Assembly: GCA_964507325.1 (NCBI GenBank) | Contig: CAZDQL010000034.1 | Span: 1 to 59,011 of the forward strand | DNA from: CAZDQL01 sp964507325 | Lineage (GTDB): Bacteria; Planctomycetota; UBA1135; GCA-002686595 | Direction: 5' to 3' | Length of the DNA: 59,011 nucleotides | Part shown: piece by piece, positions 1 to 9,231 of the stretch | How positions within the stretch are numbered: position 1 is the stretch's first letter | Layout: each line of letters opens with the position of its first letter | Made by a program: the position numbers and the translations under genes | The notes under the pieces: generated by a model | Databases searched by the model: none | The model's input: the letters and a program-made list of their open reading frames with translations, nothing else | Told to the model about the DNA's origin: nothing

Positions 1-1
1 C

Positions 2-778
2 ACGATCCGCGATCAGACCGAAAACGACTGGTTGCGCAGTACGTTCGCCCTTTCCAGGCCGGTTTGGATCGGATACACCGACCAGTCGCAAGAGGGCGTT
101 TTCGAGTGGTCCTCGAGTGAGACTCCAGGCTTCGAGAACTGGGGTAGCGGGCAGCCGGACAACGCGGGCGGCGCTGATTGGGTCGTCATGGACTCCTGGA
201 GTGGCGCATGGCAGGATGAACCTGACGTGGACGTGCGGCCCGCCGTCGTAGAGGTGATCTCCGACGATTGCGATGCTGATCGGGTTCCCGATGTCTACGA
301 GATTGCGATTGATGACGCTGCTGACTGGGACGGGGACGGAGTGTTGGACGCCTGCCTCCCAGCCAGCTACTGCACAGCATCCGTGAACAGCACCGGGATG
401 CCTGCAATCATCGGTGTCGACGGGTCACCCCTGATGGACAAGAACACCTTCAGGCTCAATGCGTGGCACCTTCCTCTCTTCGAGTACGCCTACTTCATGA
501 TGAGCGAGAGGACGACTTTCATCCCCGGTTTCGGGGGCACTTCCGGCAATCTGTGCCTCGGTTCCCCCATCGCGCGCCTCAATGACCCTGCGACAGGTGG
601 TGCACTGCTGAATTCTGGCCCCATGGGGACAGTGGAGCTCGCTCTCGACTTCAACATCCTCCCCTATGGCATCGTGCTCCATCCCGGCGATATCTGGTAC
701 TTCCAGCTCTGGTTTCGAGACTTCACGACTGTCCCAACTTCCAACACGACGGATGGCATTGAAGTGATGTTCCGGTGA
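2..778 (+). CDS. Secreted C-type-lectin-like protein with planctomycetal C-terminal domain (5' truncated)
   Basis: The reading frame is open from base 2, so the start lies before the window; 258 residues are visible. Residues 1-75 look like the end of a C-type lectin fold. There is an ENDWL segment, then WIGYTDQ, a QPDN motif (QPD is the galactose-type Ca/sugar motif of the family) and a terminal WQDEP that resembles the usual WND. Next come Asp-rich stretches (DCDADRVPD, DWDGDGVLD) like EF-hand or thrombospondin-3 Ca sites. The last 140 residues form a domain also found at the end of the 54867-57875 protein (SYC start, NLCLGS, PGDIWYFQLWFRD, GIEV near the end). I infer a cell-surface or secreted carbohydrate-binding protein. 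A strong hairpin follows the stop. Confidence 0.75.
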   Translation, partial: TIRDQTENDWLRSTFALSRPVWIGYTDQSQEGVFEWSSSETPGFENWGSGQPDNAGGADWVVMDSWSGAWQDEPDVDVRPAVVEVISDDCDADRVPDVYEIAIDDAADWDGDGVLDACLPASYCTASVNSTGMPAIIGVDGSPLMDKNTFRLNAWHLPLFEYAYFMMSERTTFIPGFGGTSGNLCLGSPIARLNDPATGGALLNSGPMGTVELALDFNILPYGIVLHPGDIWYFQLWFRDFTTVPTSNTTDGIEVMFR

Positions 779-805
779 GAACACCGACTGCAGAGGCGCG
801 ACCCC

Positions 806-840
806 CACCGCCGAGCCCCTGTGACCGGGGCTCGGCGGTG
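806..840 (+). terminator. Perfect 14-bp hairpin after the lectin-like gene
   Basis: CACCGCCGAGCCCC (806-819) and its exact reverse complement (827-840) flank a 7-nt loop, 28 bases after the stop codon of the lectin-like gene. There is no T-run, so this is a strong stem rather than a classical intrinsic terminator. It lies just upstream of the next gene's ribosome binding site. Confidence 0.6.
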
Positions 841-870
841 TGCTAGGAGGGCGACCCAGGAGGCCCTCCG

Positions 871-2802
871 ATGACACCTTCACCGGCCGTTGCGTACCTC
901 TTCGCCGGGCTCGCGCTCGTTACTTCGACGGTCTGGGGCCAGGAACAGGGCCAACGCCGGCCCGTGGTGTTCGCGCGGGACCCACTGCCCCCGGAGGTGC
1001 ACTCGACGGAGGAGCAGTGGGTGCTCCGGGTCCACGACGCGGACACGGAAGAGCCGATCGCCGGCGCCTCCGTCTGGAGCTCCTACGAGTTGGGTGGGGA
1101 GGCCTTCCCCCTCCCCGACACGACGACGAACGCCCGCGGGGAGGCGGCGATCGACTTGGGCGCCGTCCGCCTGCTGCACCCCATCGAACAGGCCGCGGTC
1201 GAGATCCACGCCTACGTGGCCAGCCCCGGCTACGTCACGGAGTGGACGATGGCGGGCGCCTTCGACTACCTCTGGCTCGCCGAGGAGGAGGAGGACTGCC
1301 TCGAGCGGATCGACCTGAGGCCGGGCCGCAGCGTGACGGGGCGGGTCCTGGACCCGAACGGCGCGCCGGTTCACCACGCAGTGATCTGCGCTGGGGTGTG
1401 GGACGAGGAGGCTGGGGAGTGGATCGAGGAGCTGGAGAGCGACTGCTACCTCTGCTTCACCGAGCCGGGCGGGCACTTCTCCTTCGAGCTGGACGAGGGT
1501 GGACCCTACGAGCTCTACGCCTGCCATCTTCGGGACGGAATTGGCTCCACCACCCTCCCCCGGATTCGCGCGGGGGACCCGCCGATCGAGGGCCTGGAGA
1601 TCGTGCTCGAGCGGCCGGAGCTCTCCCTCCAGGGGAGTCTGCTCGGAGCCGACGGGCACCCGCTGCCCCGGGCCCGACTCGGCGTGGACTACTGGGGGGA
1701 TCCCTGCTCCCCCTACGGCTACTACGACGAGGTCCCCGTGGACGAGTACGGCCGCTTCGAAGTGGCCTGCCCCTGGGGGGGGGAGTGGGACCTGTCCCTG
1801 ATCCTCGGGCCCAACGTGGAGGTGCGGCCGAGCGTCGGGGTCCACCCGATCGAGGTGCGCCTCGCCGGAGCTCATGCGCTGATCCACGTCGTCGACGAGG
1901 GGGGTGCCCCCGTCAGGACCTCGGGGCCTTGGGTGCACCCGCTGCGGACGACGCCGGAGGGCCTGCGGCCGAGCTACCGGGGCAGCCCCAGGAACGAGGA
2001 CCACTCCCTTGGCCGGGCCGCGGGAGGATCGTCGTGGATCTCCAGCGACAGCACCGGGGGAGGCCTGTGGACCGCGGTGCTGAGGAAGCCGGGGGTCTTC
2101 GTGGCACGGGAGTGGGTCTGCGGCCCAGAGAAGGACTGGCACGCCGAGTCCATCTTCGAGGTCGAATCCGAAGGCGCGACGGTCGAGCTCACCCTCGAGC
2201 TCCGCGAAGTGACGCTGTGCGGGCCGATCGAGGTGACCTTCCTCGACGAGACCGGCCTGCCGATTCCCACCTGGTCCGGCAGCCTGCGCTCGCGGCTCAC
2301 GGGACTGAGGATCGACTCCTTCACGGACCGAGGCAGCCCGTGGCACAGCTGCATGGGGACCTCCTACAACGAGATCACCTGCCCAGCGGGCGACTACGCG
2401 CTGCACCTCGAGCCGTCCCCGGACCGCTACGACCTGCCCGTCCAGGCCTCGGTGACCGTGCAGCCGATGGGACCGAACCGCTTCACGCTGTGCTCACCGG
2501 GCATCGGGGGGCGCCTCGGTCTCAGCCTCCAAGGAGCATTCCCCGACAAGGGCGCGTGGGTGAAGATCGAGCTGACCCCACCCGAGGGCGAGTCCCGGTC
2601 CCATGACGTGTACGTGAATCACTGGTGCGAGGAGGTCTATTGGGCACCAAGCCCCGACGCTCGCTTCGGAACCGATACCCTGCTCTTGGAGCGCGGCCCG
2701 TGGACCTGGCGCCTGCTGCGCGACGGCGAGGAGCGCGACTCCGGCACGCTGCACGTATTGGCCGGGCAGGGGACGGAGCTCGAGCTCCGCCTGGGAGATT
2801 GA
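871..2802 (+). CDS. Exported carboxypeptidase-regulatory-like repeat protein
   Basis: 643 residues. The ATG at 871 is preceded by AGGAGG (858-863, 7-nt spacing) and begins a signal peptide (MTPSPAVAYLFAGLALVTS, cleavage near VWGQ). The body is a series of beta-sandwich modules of the carboxypeptidase regulatory type. Recognisable units are 'VHDADTEEPIAGASV' near residue 52, 'GRVLDPNGAPVHHAVI' near 160 and 'GSLLGADGHPLPRARL' near 255, then two further modules. No catalytic motif is visible, so a structural or adhesive envelope role is inferred. Larger overlapping frames on both strands across this gene are shadows; only this frame gives coherent domains and a signal peptide. Confidence 0.8.
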   Translation: MTPSPAVAYLFAGLALVTSTVWGQEQGQRRPVVFARDPLPPEVHSTEEQWVLRVHDADTEEPIAGASVWSSYELGGEAFPLPDTTTNARGEAAIDLGAVRLLHPIEQAAVEIHAYVASPGYVTEWTMAGAFDYLWLAEEEEDCLERIDLRPGRSVTGRVLDPNGAPVHHAVICAGVWDEEAGEWIEELESDCYLCFTEPGGHFSFELDEGGPYELYACHLRDGIGSTTLPRIRAGDPPIEGLEIVLERPELSLQGSLLGADGHPLPRARLGVDYWGDPCSPYGYYDEVPVDEYGRFEVACPWGGEWDLSLILGPNVEVRPSVGVHPIEVRLAGAHALIHVVDEGGAPVRTSGPWVHPLRTTPEGLRPSYRGSPRNEDHSLGRAAGGSSWISSDSTGGGLWTAVLRKPGVFVAREWVCGPEKDWHAESIFEVESEGATVELTLELREVTLCGPIEVTFLDETGLPIPTWSGSLRSRLTGLRIDSFTDRGSPWHSCMGTSYNEITCPAGDYALHLEPSPDRYDLPVQASVTVQPMGPNRFTLCSPGIGGRLGLSLQGAFPDKGAWVKIELTPPEGESRSHDVYVNHWCEEVYWAPSPDARFGTDTLLLERGPWTWRLLRDGEERDSGTLHVLAGQGTELELRLGD

Positions 2803-2838
2803 GCGCCCGCCGCAGCGTCGCACTCCGGAAGGTACCCG

Positions 2839-3951
2839 TCAGGGGGGAGTCTCGATGCTCCGGATCGCGTCCCTGGCCAGCGAGCGAAGGGACGAATCGA
2901 GTTGGCGATCCGCCACCACCGTGCGCAGGGCGGGAAGGGCCTCGGCGGATTGCGCTCCGATCTCCCTGAGGACGAGGACGACCCAGAAGAGATCGGTTCG
3001 TGATTCGAGGCACTCCAGGAGAAACGGCAGCGCGGCGCTCGCTCCCGGCCCGATGTCCTGAAGGGCCTGGAAGCGCCGTTGCCGGCCATTCACGTCGACC
3101 TCATCGATGCGCTCGAGGATCGCGGGCACGGCCTGGGAGGCGGCCGGCCCGATCTGCCCCAGGGCCCACACGGCGAGGGAGGCGTGCCGTTCGTCCTCGC
3201 TCCTCGCGACCTCGATCAGCGCCGGAATCGCCGGCTTCGCGAGCACACCGATCCTGGCCAGGGTCCGGATCGCCCTCATCGAAGCCGTGATGGTGAGGGC
3301 TCCGGGTTCTCCCTCGGGAGCATCGGGAGCCAAGTCGCACCCCACCAGGCTCGCGAGCTCGGGAACCGCGATCTCGGCCGCCTTCGGATCCACCTCGGCG
3401 AGCCGCGCCTCTGCCTCCTCGTCTCCCGCTCTCAGTCCTTCGACGAGATCGGACACGCGATCGCTCGTGACCAATCCACCTTCGTGGCTCTCGAGGCCGC
3501 ACGCGCGCGCCTCTTGCCGCGCGTTCGTCCATGAGGTCTCGTCGATCACCTGCCATCTCCCGCTCTCGCGATCGACCAAGAGGACGGAGTCTCTGCCACC
3601 GAGGCTCAAGTACGTGCCGAAGCTGAGCATCCCCGACGGCACGCAATGACCGACTACGATCCAGGCCTCCGCGTCGTCGCCGACGAGTTCGCGAACCCGT
3701 GCCCACGAGATCGCACCTCCGGCCTCTGCGCGCCACGCCCGCTGGATTCTGCTGTTGACGAACCAGAGTGCGAGCTCGGGCAAGGCGAGGATCAAGAACA
3801 GCAGTACGAACGAGAAGGTCACTCCCACGTACCTGCTTCCCAGGAAGACGACCGCTGCGGCCAATCCGACCTTGGTCAGGAGGTAGGGCGCGGTCGTGAC
3901 CGAGATCTGGTGGTATCTGGGCCACGACGGGATGGAGTCCTTGCCGTTCAT
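2839..3951 (-). CDS. Membrane-anchored HEAT-repeat protein
   Basis: 370 residues. Two N-terminal membrane helices lie at about residues 24-40 (LTKVGLAAAVVFLG) and 45-65 (FSFVLLFLILALPELALW). A soluble middle region follows. The C-terminal half (about 215-365) holds HEAT/PBS-lyase-type helical repeats with the usual pattern of 'AIPALIEVARSEDERHASLAVWAL', 'AVPAILERID' and 'ALPFLLECLE'. HEAT arrays are protein-binding scaffolds, and no enzymatic residues are evident. The gene is convergent with the upstream carboxypeptidase-regulatory-like gene and lies 59 bp after the start of the next minus-strand region. The function is unknown; the HEAT assignment is confident. Confidence 0.75.
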   Translation of the reverse strand: MNGKDSIPSWPRYHQISVTTAPYLLTKVGLAAAVVFLGSRYVGVTFSFVLLFLILALPELALWFVNSRIQRAWRAEAGGAISWARVRELVGDDAEAWIVVGHCVPSGMLSFGTYLSLGGRDSVLLVDRESGRWQVIDETSWTNARQEARACGLESHEGGLVTSDRVSDLVEGLRAGDEEAEARLAEVDPKAAEIAVPELASLVGCDLAPDAPEGEPGALTITASMRAIRTLARIGVLAKPAIPALIEVARSEDERHASLAVWALGQIGPAASQAVPAILERIDEVDVNGRQRRFQALQDIGPGASAALPFLLECLESRTDLFWVVLVLREIGAQSAEALPALRTVVADRQLDSSLRSLARDAIRSIETPP

Positions 3952-4010
3952 GGCGCACTTGGGGCCAGTGTAGGCTCGTCACCGAGGGATCGCGAAGGTC
4001 CCCCGAGCCC

Positions 4011-5618
4011 CTACCCGGGCTCCGCGAGCCGCGCCAACTGGAAGCACAGCGGCACGACCGCCACCGCTGCCAACAGGAACAGGGCGATGATCACCCGCCG
4101 CGTCCACTGCGTCTGTCGCCGGTGCAGGTGAACGCTGCGGACGCCCACGGCGAAGAGGCTGAGCGCGGAACCCAGGACGATCGCCACCAGGTTGGTGAAG
4201 AAGAGCAGCGCGGCCCCCGCCGCGACCCAGTACCCGCCGATCGCGAGCGCGAGACCGGTCGTCGCGATCGGGGGCACGAGGGCGGCGGCGATCGCCACAC
4301 CCGGGAGGGCCGCGGACAGGTCCGGGCGGCCGATGGCGTAGGCCGCGGCCATCCCGCTGGCGAAGGCGACCGCCAGGTCGATCACGCCGGGACTGCCGCG
4401 TGACTGCATCTCGGGCGTCATCTCGGGCCCGGCGAGGAGACCGACCAGGCACCCGATGCCGAGCGCCAGGAAGAAGCCGGAGGACACGGTGGCGAGGGTC
4501 CGGCGCAGGAAGACCAGGTTGCCGTGCACGAGGGCCAGGCCCGCGCCGAGCAGCGGGGTCATGAGCGGGGCGACGAGCATGGCCCCGATCACGACGGCCA
4601 GGTTGCCGGCGATGAGCCCCAGGGCCGCGATCAGCGTGGAGAGGCAGGTGAGCAGGATGAAGTCGAAGCTCCAGCGCGAGCCGACGCGCAGCCGGTCCAC
4701 CAGCGCGACCCGGTCCTTCCGATTCAGTTGGGGGACGGTCGACGTCACCGCGTCGAGGACGGCGTGCTCGAGGCGCGCGCGCAGCGGGATGGCGCGCCGC
4801 ACGACCGCCACGGAGGTCCCCTCCGGACCGCGGAAGGAGCGGATCGGCAGCGCCCGGGTGAGCACGCGGCGGATGAAGGAGGGGCTCTCCGTGCCGAAGA
4901 GGACCAGATCGTGGCTCGGGCTGGCCTCCGACAATCCCTCGAGCAGCGTGCCGGCGAGCACCACCCGCCCGTCGACGAGCTCCCGGCGCTTCGCGGGCAG
5001 GCGGGCGATCCTGCGCTCGAGACGCCGCTTCCCCAGCGCCTCCGCGTCCTCGCCGAGATCGGTCTCGACGAGCACCGCCGTCAACCGCCCACCGCTGGCG
5101 GCGGCGAGCTCCGCGCCGAGCTCCAGCGCCACGGGGGCGTGGGGCCCTCGATCGGCCAGAACGAGGATCCGCTCGGCCCTCTCGCCTTGGTCGCCGACGG
5201 GGCGCAGGAGCAGGACGGGGCACGTCACCTCCTCCAGGAGCCGTTGCGCCAACCTCAGGTCGGCCGCGTCCTCCTCCTCCGCGGAGCGTCGGCCGACGAT
5301 CAGGAGGCTGGCTCCCTGCTCCTTGATCTGTGCCAGGACCGCGTCCACGGTGTCGCGCTGGTCGAGCCGGACGACCGTGAATTCGGGTGTCCCGAATTCC
5401 TCGTCATCGCCCTTGGGGAGGGCGGGGAAGTGCCCCTCCGCCCTGCGAACCGAACGCTCGATCGCGTCGGTCTGCTCTTGGTCGAGCGTATCGAGAACGA
5501 CGACGCCGCAGATCCTCGCCCGAGCGAAGAGACCCGCCCAGTGAACGAGGCTCTGCGCCTCCTCTTCACGGGATACGAGTACGAGAACGCTCAAGCAGTC
5601 TTCCTCGCGCGTCATCAT
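4011..5618 (-). CDS. Universal stress protein-DUF389 fusion membrane protein
   Basis: 535 residues. Residues 1-130 and about 145-275 are two UspA-like nucleotide-binding-type halves (SVLVLVSREEEAQSLVHW; later ILVLADRGPHAPVALELGAE). From about residue 310 the protein becomes a DUF389 membrane domain with the characteristic 'GLIAGNLAVVIGAMLVAPLMTP', 'GIGCLVGLLAGPEMTPEM' and 'AALVPPIATTGLALA' segments, roughly six helices. It ends with a basic loop and one more helix (VIIALFLLAAVAVVPL). DUF389 proteins are polytopic and of unknown function; the double Usp N-terminus suggests stress or nucleotide sensing coupled to a membrane domain. Start: ATGATG at 5618, with no clear Shine-Dalgarno. Confidence 0.85.
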   Translation of the reverse strand: MMTREEDCLSVLVLVSREEEAQSLVHWAGLFARARICGVVVLDTLDQEQTDAIERSVRRAEGHFPALPKGDDEEFGTPEFTVVRLDQRDTVDAVLAQIKEQGASLLIVGRRSAEEEDAADLRLAQRLLEEVTCPVLLLRPVGDQGERAERILVLADRGPHAPVALELGAELAAASGGRLTAVLVETDLGEDAEALGKRRLERRIARLPAKRRELVDGRVVLAGTLLEGLSEASPSHDLVLFGTESPSFIRRVLTRALPIRSFRGPEGTSVAVVRRAIPLRARLEHAVLDAVTSTVPQLNRKDRVALVDRLRVGSRWSFDFILLTCLSTLIAALGLIAGNLAVVIGAMLVAPLMTPLLGAGLALVHGNLVFLRRTLATVSSGFFLALGIGCLVGLLAGPEMTPEMQSRGSPGVIDLAVAFASGMAAAYAIGRPDLSAALPGVAIAAALVPPIATTGLALAIGGYWVAAGAALLFFTNLVAIVLGSALSLFAVGVRSVHLHRRQTQWTRRVIIALFLLAAVAVVPLCFQLARLAEPG

Positions 5619-5706
5619 AGCCGCGCGTGGGGCGGATCCGGAACGGTCAGGCGCGCTTGCCCGCCCCCCGGTCGCACGAGGACCCCACGCGTGTCATGAT
5701 GACGCC

Positions 5707-6087
5707 GTGGCGAAGAAGAAGCGCAGACCGCTGAGATCCAACATCCCCAGGGTCGGGTGTCCCTTCTGCCTGCAATGGCTGCCGACCCCGACTCGCCAGG
5801 TCAAGACGCACAGCATGGAGGGCCTGGGCGGCCGGTGTGCGTGTGGTGCCTACTTCGTCGTGGACCTGTCGGGCAGGTCGGGCGGGCAGGCGCTGCTCGA
5901 CGTGCAGACGCTGGCCTGCGACGGAGATCTCGACCGGGCGCTCGAGCTGAGAGAGGGCGAGCACTTCGAGCTCAAGACCAAGCCTGTGCAGAGCCAGACG
6001 GGTCCGGGAGCCCAGGTGCTCCAGGGCCACTCCTACATGCAGCCGCAGGTGTGGGCGATCGAGCTCAAAGAGGCTGGTGAGGCGTAG
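5707..6087 (+). CDS. Small zinc-ribbon-like protein
   Basis: 126 residues from a GTG start; two ATGs just upstream are out of frame. The basic N-terminus (MAKKKRRPLRSN) is followed by 'VGCPFCLQWLP' and 'GGRCACGAYFVVD', which makes two Cys pairs (CPFC and CAC) that could bind one zinc. The remainder is an alpha/beta region (ALLDVQTLACDGDLDRALEL). I do not recognise the family. The gene stands alone between a divergent UspA-DUF389 gene and the 964-aa exported protein. A role in RNA or protein handling would be a guess; the zinc-ribbon reading rests on the Cys pairs. Confidence 0.7.
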   Translation: MAKKKRRPLRSNIPRVGCPFCLQWLPTPTRQVKTHSMEGLGGRCACGAYFVVDLSGRSGGQALLDVQTLACDGDLDRALELREGEHFELKTKPVQSQTGPGAQVLQGHSYMQPQVWAIELKEAGEA

Positions 6088-6336
6088 CTCCATCCCGGCG
6101 TAGTCGCCGTTCCTGAGGGTATCTCCGCGTCAGGGCTTCCCAGGCAGGTCACTCGATAGGTGCGGGTGATCGACGCGCACAGCAGAAGGCGCCCCCCGTA
6201 CAGGGCAAGCCGGACTGACAATCCAGGTCATGAACAGGGCCACGGGGCCGGACCACGAGCTTCCTCACACGGCCGCCCGCCTGCGTGCCGGGCACGGTGT
6301 CGGGTCCCCGAGCCTCCGATCGACTTGGACGCAATC
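6088..6336. other. Leader region without recognised features
   Basis: These 249 bases precede the 964-aa exported protein. The frame is open back to 6160, but the signal peptide argues for the ATG at 6337. I found no convincing promoter pair, riboswitch architecture or terminator here. Confidence 0.4.
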
Positions 6337-9231
6337 ATGAGAACTCTGCTCCTGACGACGGCCTTAGCGGTCATGGGGAACTACGCCTCCGCGGCGCAGA
6401 CCGTGGACGATCTGCCCTTCCATCACCGTGTCGAGGTCTATCAAGACGAAGAGGGTGACGTTCGCGTGTTCACGCTGCGGCTCGAGCAGCCCTTCCTGGC
6501 GGACGAGTTCGAGCAGAGCAACTACCTGCGGTTGCGTTCGAGTGACGACCGCGCCTACCTGATCTACCCGCAGGAGACACAGTTCCGGCAGAAGCACGCC
6601 GAGTTCTACGGTCGCTTGCGCGGCACGGGCACCGTGCAGCTCGAGCTCGCCTACGAGACCGTCTCCGAGAACCTCGACGGCTCCCGTCGCGTCGAGGTGC
6701 GGTCGGGGAGCATCGAGGTCGAGATCCCCACCGAGCCCACGGGGCCCCCATCCATCTTCATGGACTGGGCACGACAGCAGAACTCGCACTTCGCGAGACT
6801 CCTCTCGTACTACCCACACGAGTCCTTCTTCCAGTACTGCGTGCTGCAGTCGAGGGCCCGCTACGGTGTGAAGCCGCCCAAGCTGCCCCAGCGCGCGGCG
6901 GACCGCGAGGCGCTCGAGACGAACCTCTACGAGGTCTTCACTGGATCCCTGGCCATCCAGGAGTCCCTACAGCACCAGGCGCTCAGCGGGCGTGGCCGAG
7001 TCGCGGACCTCGACACGCACATCAGCACGCTACGTCCTCCGGAGCTCGAGTCGCTGCCGTACGAGACGCTGCTCGAGGAGCAGCGCGAGGACGGCGTCCT
7101 GCCCACCTTGCACGACGCCGCGGCCCTGGTTCCTGCCGACCAGTACTTCCTGCACTTCCGCTCCATGCAGTCCCTGAGCGAGCTCCTGGATCTGTCGACT
7201 CAGTGGAGCGAGAGCCTCCTGCGTCCCTTCCGGACGCAGGCGCTGGACCAACGCCTGGAGGCGAAGCTCGAAGAGCAACTGTGCCTGCGCCGGGTCTCGC
7301 TGACCCAGTTGTCCGCCGCCGGCGCGATCGCCGACGTCACGTTGACCGGCGCCGATCCCTTCGTGCTGGAGGGGGCCGACGTCACCGTCATCCTGCGCCT
7401 CGTCGACGCCGGGGCCTTCGACCGGGCCGCGCAAGAATGGCTCGCGACCACGCGCGTGGACCATCCGGAGCTCGTCGAGCGCCAGTTCAACTACCGCGGC
7501 CATCGTGTCGCCGCGAGGTACACGAACGACCGCGTGGTCAGCTCGTTCGTCGTTCGACACGCCGACTACGTCGTGTTCTCGTCGTCACACCGCGCCATCC
7601 GCAACGTCATCGATGCCGCCATCGACGCCTCACCCAGCGTCCACGACGCTCTCGACTACCAGTACGTCACGACGATCATGCCGCCGTCCGAGGAGCTGAA
7701 CGCCGGCTACCTCTTCGCATCCGAGGCCTTCCTCAGGCGCATGATCGGACCGCGCTTCAAGATCTCGGAGAAGCGGCGCATGCAGTGCTTCAACAACCTG
7801 GTGATGCTCAACAACGCGTCGCTCTTCTACCGCCTCGAATACGGTCGCTCCCCGGAGACACTGAGCGATCTGGTCACCGGCCGCTTCGTCGACGCGACCA
7901 AGGTGGTCTGCCCCCATGGCGGCACCTACGCCTTCGATGCCGAAGGCGACATGTGCACCTGTGCGCTCCACAACCGGCTCAAGTACCTGACGCCGAACAC
8001 GGAGCTCACCGTCCAGAACGTCTCGAAGGAAGAGGCCGCGGAGTACACACGCTACAAGGAGCGCTACGGGGCGTTCTGGCGAGGCCTCTTCGACCCCGTG
8101 GCCATGCGCATCACCGTCGGGCCGCGCCTGAGATTCGAGACCTGCATCCTGCCCTTCGCCAACGGCCCCCTCTACCGCAACCTGCGCAGCCTGGTGGAGG
8201 GGCGACCGCAGCCGCTCGACACGACGCGCATCGCGCCCTCCGCTTTCGCATCGTTGGTGACCGTCCTGGGACGCGAACGAATCGCGGATGTGTTGAAGAG
8301 CTTGCCGGGCATGAGCGATGTCCTGCGGGCCGACCCGAACTTGACCGATCTGACCTGGATCGGCGACCGCGTGTCGCTGCACTTCTGCGACGCCGAGACG
8401 ATCCTGGAGATCGATCCGGTCCGTCTACGACCGCTGAACCTGCCCTTCCTCGGCGACACCTCCATCTACCATCAGGGCCTGGTGGCCATGCTCGTGGCCA
8501 GCACGAGCTTGCCGGTCTACGTCACGATCGACGTCGAGGACACGGCCAAGGCCGCCAGCCTGCTCGATCAGATGTCGCAGCAGCTCTTCCTGACGGGCGG
8601 CAGGTTGGCGGACGTGACGACCGCCATGGACGGCTACCGGCTGCCGGACTACCGAGAGCACGCGGTGTACGTCTTCAGCGGCCGCTTGTACGCCTTCAAG
8701 GTCCGGCTGCATGTCGCCCTGGTCGATGACCAACTCGTGGCTGCGACGCGGCCCGAGGTCTTGCACGAGGTCATCGACGCCCACGTCGCAGAGCCCGACG
8801 CGCAGCCCGTCGAGGCGCACCTCTTGCTGCGCCTGAACCACCGGGCGCTGGACCACATGTACGCGGATGCCGCGTCCTACTGGGCCGAGAAGTCGCGGCT
8901 GGCGTGCCACAAGAACACCATCTCCATCTACAACCTGCACAAGCTCTACGACGCTCCCCTCGAGGAGGTTCCGCGGCTCTCGGAGGCGAAGTACGGCGTG
9001 CGCTACCGCTGCCCCGACCACGGGCGCTACGAGTACGACGCCGGCCTCGACCAGGTCCTCTGCAGCCTGCACGGCAATCGCGAGCGCTCGCGCCAGAGCC
9101 CCCATCCGGACGGCAAGTCGTCCTTCGACGAGTACATCGAGAGTATTGACGAGATCGTCGCGACCCTGCGCTTCGAGGAGAACGCGGCGCTGGCCACTGT
9201 CGAAGTCGTGCGCAGCGAGGCTGGGCGCTAG
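6337..9231 (+). CDS. Large exported protein with two Cys/His 'CPxxGxY' modules
   Basis: 964 residues from ATG 6337, which starts a clear signal peptide (MRTLLLTTALAVMGNYASAAQ). Two short modules recur. At residue 525 and after there is CPHGGTYAFDAEGDMC, followed by a CALHN segment. At residue 892 and after there is CPDHGRYEYDAGLDQVLC, followed by SLHG. Each is preceded by an aromatic/Leu-rich helix (FNNLVMLNNASLFYRLEYG; TISIYNLHKLYDAP). They resemble the C-terminal globular end of planctomycetal pseudopilin-like proteins, so metal or disulfide stabilisation is plausible. The rest is alpha/beta and unfamiliar. The stop codon (TAG, 9229-9231) is the outer edge of a palindromic repeat. Function unknown; an envelope protein is inferred. 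Confidence 0.75.
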   Translation: MRTLLLTTALAVMGNYASAAQTVDDLPFHHRVEVYQDEEGDVRVFTLRLEQPFLADEFEQSNYLRLRSSDDRAYLIYPQETQFRQKHAEFYGRLRGTGTVQLELAYETVSENLDGSRRVEVRSGSIEVEIPTEPTGPPSIFMDWARQQNSHFARLLSYYPHESFFQYCVLQSRARYGVKPPKLPQRAADREALETNLYEVFTGSLAIQESLQHQALSGRGRVADLDTHISTLRPPELESLPYETLLEEQREDGVLPTLHDAAALVPADQYFLHFRSMQSLSELLDLSTQWSESLLRPFRTQALDQRLEAKLEEQLCLRRVSLTQLSAAGAIADVTLTGADPFVLEGADVTVILRLVDAGAFDRAAQEWLATTRVDHPELVERQFNYRGHRVAARYTNDRVVSSFVVRHADYVVFSSSHRAIRNVIDAAIDASPSVHDALDYQYVTTIMPPSEELNAGYLFASEAFLRRMIGPRFKISEKRRMQCFNNLVMLNNASLFYRLEYGRSPETLSDLVTGRFVDATKVVCPHGGTYAFDAEGDMCTCALHNRLKYLTPNTELTVQNVSKEEAAEYTRYKERYGAFWRGLFDPVAMRITVGPRLRFETCILPFANGPLYRNLRSLVEGRPQPLDTTRIAPSAFASLVTVLGRERIADVLKSLPGMSDVLRADPNLTDLTWIGDRVSLHFCDAETILEIDPVRLRPLNLPFLGDTSIYHQGLVAMLVASTSLPVYVTIDVEDTAKAASLLDQMSQQLFLTGGRLADVTTAMDGYRLPDYREHAVYVFSGRLYAFKVRLHVALVDDQLVAATRPEVLHEVIDAHVAEPDAQPVEAHLLLRLNHRALDHMYADAASYWAEKSRLACHKNTISIYNLHKLYDAPLEEVPRLSEAKYGVRYRCPDHGRYEYDAGLDQVLCSLHGNRERSRQSPHPDGKSSFDEYIESIDEIVATLRFEENAALATVEVVRSEAGR

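Noticed and set aside
840..2606. Long overlapping open frames across the first carboxypeptidase-regulatory-like gene
   Set aside because: Composition is Arg/Gly/Pro-rich with no domains or signal; shadows of the 871-2802 gene in GC-rich DNA.
6088..6336. Possible riboswitch before the 964-aa gene
   Set aside because: Several short inverted repeats but no recognisable aptamer core or expression platform.
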